DNA of 7,377 nucleotides from Rhodoferax sp. (lineage in GTDB: Bacteria > Pseudomonadota > Gammaproteobacteria > Burkholderiales > Burkholderiaceae_C), in assembly GCA_028292305.1 (NCBI GenBank), contig JAQGMQ010000303.1:1-7377 (forward strand), written 5' to 3'. The position numbers were made by a program, and so were the translations under genes. This document shows, piece by piece, positions 4,473-7,377 of the stretch; position 1 is the first letter of the stretch; each line of letters begins with the position of its first letter. The notes beneath the pieces were generated by a model. The model saw nothing but the letters and a program-made list of their open reading frames with translations, was not told where the DNA came from and ran no database searches.

Positions 4473-7377
4473 CTACTTCGCGGCCACCACCTTGACGCGG
4501 GCGTTGGGCGTCTCGCCAAACATCTCGGGCGCGTACATCGCCTCGACCCGGCTTGGCGGCATGGCAAAGCTGCCGACGTTGTTCAGGCGCACGGTGTATT
4601 CCATCTTCAACACGCCCTTGGGCACGAACTGGTAGTAGCTGCGGAAGGCTTCGAAGCTGCGCTCCTCGAACGCGGGCCAGCCGGCGCCGCTTTGTTTCTC
4701 GCCCGTGGTGGCGATCTGCGAATCGCGGCCCAGACCGCTGCCGAGGATGGTGGCGCCGCCGGGGATCGGGTCGGTCACCACCACCCAGCTCATGTCGGCC
4801 GAGGCGTTGATCTCGATCGCCACCCGCAGCACGTCGCCATGCGTGTAGACGCCGGGCACGGCCTGCTCCACGGCGGTGATGGTCTTCTTCAGCTGGTAGC
4901 CCGCGGCGAACGGTGCCTTGAGTTCGATGGCTGCGACCGACTGCAGCGTGAGCCAGGGCTTGCCCGCGCCCTGCTGTGTGACGGTGAGTGTTTCCTTGGC
5001 GTCGGTCCAGGGCAGGAACATGCCGTTGTTGCGCAGGTTGCCGGGCGCGGCCGGTGCGCCGAACCAGGTGATGACGTTGGCTGCGCCCGCGGCGTCGGTG
5101 GTCTTCACGCGGTCGACCTTGCTCCAGTCGACGCCGGCATTGGCGGCGGCCAGCGTGGCCTTGGTCATGCCGGCGACCGGCGTGGCTTCGAACTTGGCCG
5201 AGAACTTCTCCAGCGCCAGCCCGCCCCACAGGTTGGCCGTGGTGGTGTGCCAGGCGCCGCCCTGCTGTCGGCCGATGAAGCCGCTGGCCAGGCGGCCCAT
5301 GTCGTCTTTCCATTCGGGGTCGTCCATCACGGCCAGCATCAGGCGCGCGGTGTTCACGTCGCCATTGGTCATGAGCCACCACCAGTAGTCGTCGCGTTCG
5401 GTGCTGAAGATCAACTTCGTGCCCTGGTAGGAGAGCCGCGCGCGCAACACCTGGCGCGCCTCGGCCAGGCGTTGCTCGCGCTGCGGCGCATCGGCCACGC
5501 GCTGCAGGATGTTGACCCAGTCGATCACCGCGCTCGTTGGCCACTGGTTGGGCGCGATGGTGATGCTGCCCAGCATGCGGCCCTGCGCCTTGCCATAACG
5601 CGACAGCGCCTCCAGCGCGGCCAGCTTGCGCACGTCCAGATCCTTGCGCGGGCTCCAGAACTCGCGCTGGATGCGGCCCTCGACGAAGGCGACCAGGCCG
5701 CGCTCCATCGCACCGCGGGCATCGTCGGGCAAGGCGAACTCGGGGTGCAGCGCACTGGCTTCATGCGTCGCCGCGAGAATGTACGACGTGAGGATGTCGC
5801 TGCCGCGGTTGGCCTCGCCGTCGCGTGGCGGGAAGTAGTTGGCCAGCCCGTCGGCGTCGAGGTAGGTGGGCAGCTGCGCCACCACGCCCTGCCACAGCTT
5901 GGCGTCACGCAGGCCGATCGACTTGCTGGTCTTCTGCTCCAGGCAGATGAAGGGGTAGCTGGCGAACCAGTCGCGCACACCGGGCAGGCCCTCGGCCAGT
6001 TTGGGCACGAGCGACATCTTCAGGCCGCCGCGGCCGGGCAGGGCGTCGGCGGGCCGCAGGACGTCGACGCTGTAGCTGCCGTCGACCTGCACCAGCGTGG
6101 CCTGCTGCACCGTGAGCGGTACGGCGGGGATGATGCGCTGCCGCGCCTTCAGGCCGTCGCGCGCTTCGCTCAACGTGTCCTTGGCCTCGATCTCCCAAAG
6201 AATGGCCTCGGAGCGTGTCTGCGCCAACTGCGCGGGAGCCGTCACCGTCCAGGCCACCTCACGCGCTTCGCCGGCGGGGATGTCCACCGTCTGTGGTTCC
6301 AGGGTCAGCAAGGTGGCACGCGGCGACGCCAGTACCTTCATGGCTTTCTGCGTGGTGTTGCGCAGCGTGATCTGCGCACGGAACTCGTCGTCTTCGCGCA
6401 CCAGCGGCGGCAGGCCACTGATGATCTGCAGGTCCTGCGTGGTCTGCACACTCGCCTGGCCGGTGCCGAACAAGCCGGCGGACGCATCGGCCACGGCCAC
6501 GATCCTGAAGGTGGTGAGGGCGTCGTTCAGCGGCACGGTCACCACCGCCTGGCCCTGGGCATCGAGCACCAGCTTCGGGTTCCACAGCAGCAGCGTGTCG
6601 AGCAGCTCACGCGTGCTGCCGCGGCCACCGCCGCCACCTGCCGGCACCGCCTTGCGGCCGAAATGTCTGCGGCCGATGATTTCCATCTGCGCGGTGGCCG
6701 TCTGCACGCCCCAGGCGCGGCGCTGCAGCATGGCGTCGAGCACATTCCAGCTGGTGTTGGGCATCAGCTCCAGCAGGGCCTGGTCCACGGCGGCCAGCGC
6801 CACTTCGGCGCCAGCGGCGGGTTTGCCATCGGGCAACTTCGCGGTGATGGTCACGCGGGCCTGGCCGCGCACCGGGTAGCTGGCCTTGTCGGCCGTGACC
6901 TTCACGTCCAACTGGTGCGCCTTGGTGCCGACGCGAATCTCGGCCATGCCCAGGCGAAACGCCGGCTTGCTCAGGTCGACCAGCGCGGTGGGCGCCACGT
7001 ACTCGCGGCCCTCGTACCAGAAGGCCGTCCACCATTCGCGCGGCGCCTTGAAGCCCCAGCTGAAGAAGCTGTACCAGGGCACCTCGCGCAACCGGCCGCG
7101 CAGCGCCAGCACACTCACATAGACGTTCGGCCCCCAGCTGTCCTGCACCTTCAGGCTGATGGTCGGGTCTTGCCCATTGAGCTGCATCACCTGGGTCTCG
7201 ATGATGCCTTCGCGTTCCACCGCCACCAGCGCGGTGGCAAAGCGGAACGGCATGCGCACCTGGAACTTGGCCGTGTCTCCCGGCTGGTAGGACTTCTTTT
7301 CCGCCAGCACGTCGATGCGGTCGTGGTCCTGGCCCCCGAACCACAATTCGCCCTGCCGCGTCACCCTGACCGATCCG
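4473..7377 (-). CDS. yfhM: Bacterial alpha-2-macroglobulin, thioester type, YfhM-like (N-terminal part outside window)
   Basis: The C-terminal 967 residues of a large periplasmic protease trap are visible; the reading frame stays open to the right edge. The E. coli homologue has 1653 residues, so a substantial N-terminal part, including any lipoprotein signal, is missing. Numbering from the edge, macroglobulin beta domains come first, with DRIDVLAEKKSYQPGDTAKF at about 20-40. Next come the A2M_N_2/bait region with a Gly-rich, Arg-rich stretch (about 225-255) and the A2M domain (DTLLLWNP then VPLNDALTTFRIV). The thioester motif CLEQ is at 478-481 (bases 5945-5934) in SYPFICLEQ, and its cysteine is the only one in the visible protein. 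The helical thioester domain extends past WHTTTANLWG near 710, and beta domains finish the protein. A bait cleavage by an invading protease should expose the thioester, which then bonds the protease covalently. Genes of this type are typically paired with pbpC, as here. Confidence 0.93.
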   Translation of the reverse strand, partial: GSVRVTRQGELWFGGQDHDRIDVLAEKKSYQPGDTAKFQVRMPFRFATALVAVEREGIIETQVMQLNGQDPTISLKVQDSWGPNVYVSVLALRGRLREVPWYSFFSWGFKAPREWWTAFWYEGREYVAPTALVDLSKPAFRLGMAEIRVGTKAHQLDVKVTADKASYPVRGQARVTITAKLPDGKPAAGAEVALAAVDQALLELMPNTSWNVLDAMLQRRAWGVQTATAQMEIIGRRHFGRKAVPAGGGGGRGSTRELLDTLLLWNPKLVLDAQGQAVVTVPLNDALTTFRIVAVADASAGLFGTGQASVQTTQDLQIISGLPPLVREDDEFRAQITLRNTTQKAMKVLASPRATLLTLEPQTVDIPAGEAREVAWTVTAPAQLAQTRSEAILWEIEAKDTLSEARDGLKARQRIIPAVPLTVQQATLVQVDGSYSVDVLRPADALPGRGGLKMSLVPKLAEGLPGVRDWFASYPFICLEQKTSKSIGLRDAKLWQGVVAQLPTYLDADGLANYFPPRDGEANRGSDILTSYILAATHEASALHPEFALPDDARGAMERGLVAFVEGRIQREFWSPRKDLDVRKLAALEALSRYGKAQGRMLGSITIAPNQWPTSAVIDWVNILQRVADAPQREQRLAEARQVLRARLSYQGTKLIFSTERDDYWWWLMTNGDVNTARLMLAVMDDPEWKDDMGRLASGFIGRQQGGAWHTTTANLWGGLALEKFSAKFEATPVAGMTKATLAAANAGVDWSKVDRVKTTDAAGAANVITWFGAPAAPGNLRNNGMFLPWTDAKETLTVTQQGAGKPWLTLQSVAAIELKAPFAAGYQLKKTITAVEQAVPGVYTHGDVLRVAIEINASADMSWVVVTDPIPGGATILGSGLGRDSQIATTGEKQSGAGWPAFEERSFEAFRSYYQFVPKGVLKMEYTVRLNNVGSFAMPPSRVEAMYAPEMFGETPNARVKVVAAK

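Noticed and set aside
3913..5544. Minus-strand 543-codon frame overlapping the macroglobulin, GFA and DUF2277 genes
   Set aside because: It is another frame running through three clear genes, with a low-complexity Arg/Gly/Ala-rich product. It is a composition artefact.

Overview
The window is GC-rich and all five recognisable genes lie on the minus strand with almost no space between them. Protein sequence style, gene content and codon use suggest a betaproteobacterium, most likely Comamonadaceae (Variovorax, Acidovorax or Rhodoferax-like). This placement is an inference from family resemblance. No mobile element, RNA gene, CRISPR array or prophage feature was seen, and this looks like ordinary chromosomal backbone.

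In transcription order (right to left) the layout is as follows. 7377-4473 is the C-terminal part of a bacterial alpha-2-macroglobulin (YfhM type) with an intact CLEQ thioester; its N-terminus is outside the window. 4418-4014 encodes a small GFA-family zinc protein. 3977-3702 encodes a DUF2277 protein. 3654-1264 is pbpC, penicillin-binding protein 1C. After a 122-bp gap, 1141 to the left edge is an FMN-dependent L-lactate dehydrogenase-like alpha-hydroxy-acid dehydrogenase, cut within a few codons of its expected end.

The gaps between the first four genes are only 54, 36 and 47 nt, so they probably form one transcript. The macroglobulin/PBP1C pair is a known envelope-defence partnership: the macroglobulin traps proteases that enter the periplasm, and PBP1C is thought to repair peptidoglycan. 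The oddity here is that a GFA protein and a DUF2277 protein sit between the two partners. The lactate dehydrogenase is probably a separate unit, because the gap before it holds the only AT-rich patch in the window and a weak promoter-like pair.

I found no convincing undescribed system. The points most worth a second look are the inserted small genes, a five-copy 9-bp in-frame repeat in the pbpC linker, a lipobox-like LVAC in the PBP1C N-terminus, and the Gly/Arg-rich bait segment of the macroglobulin.
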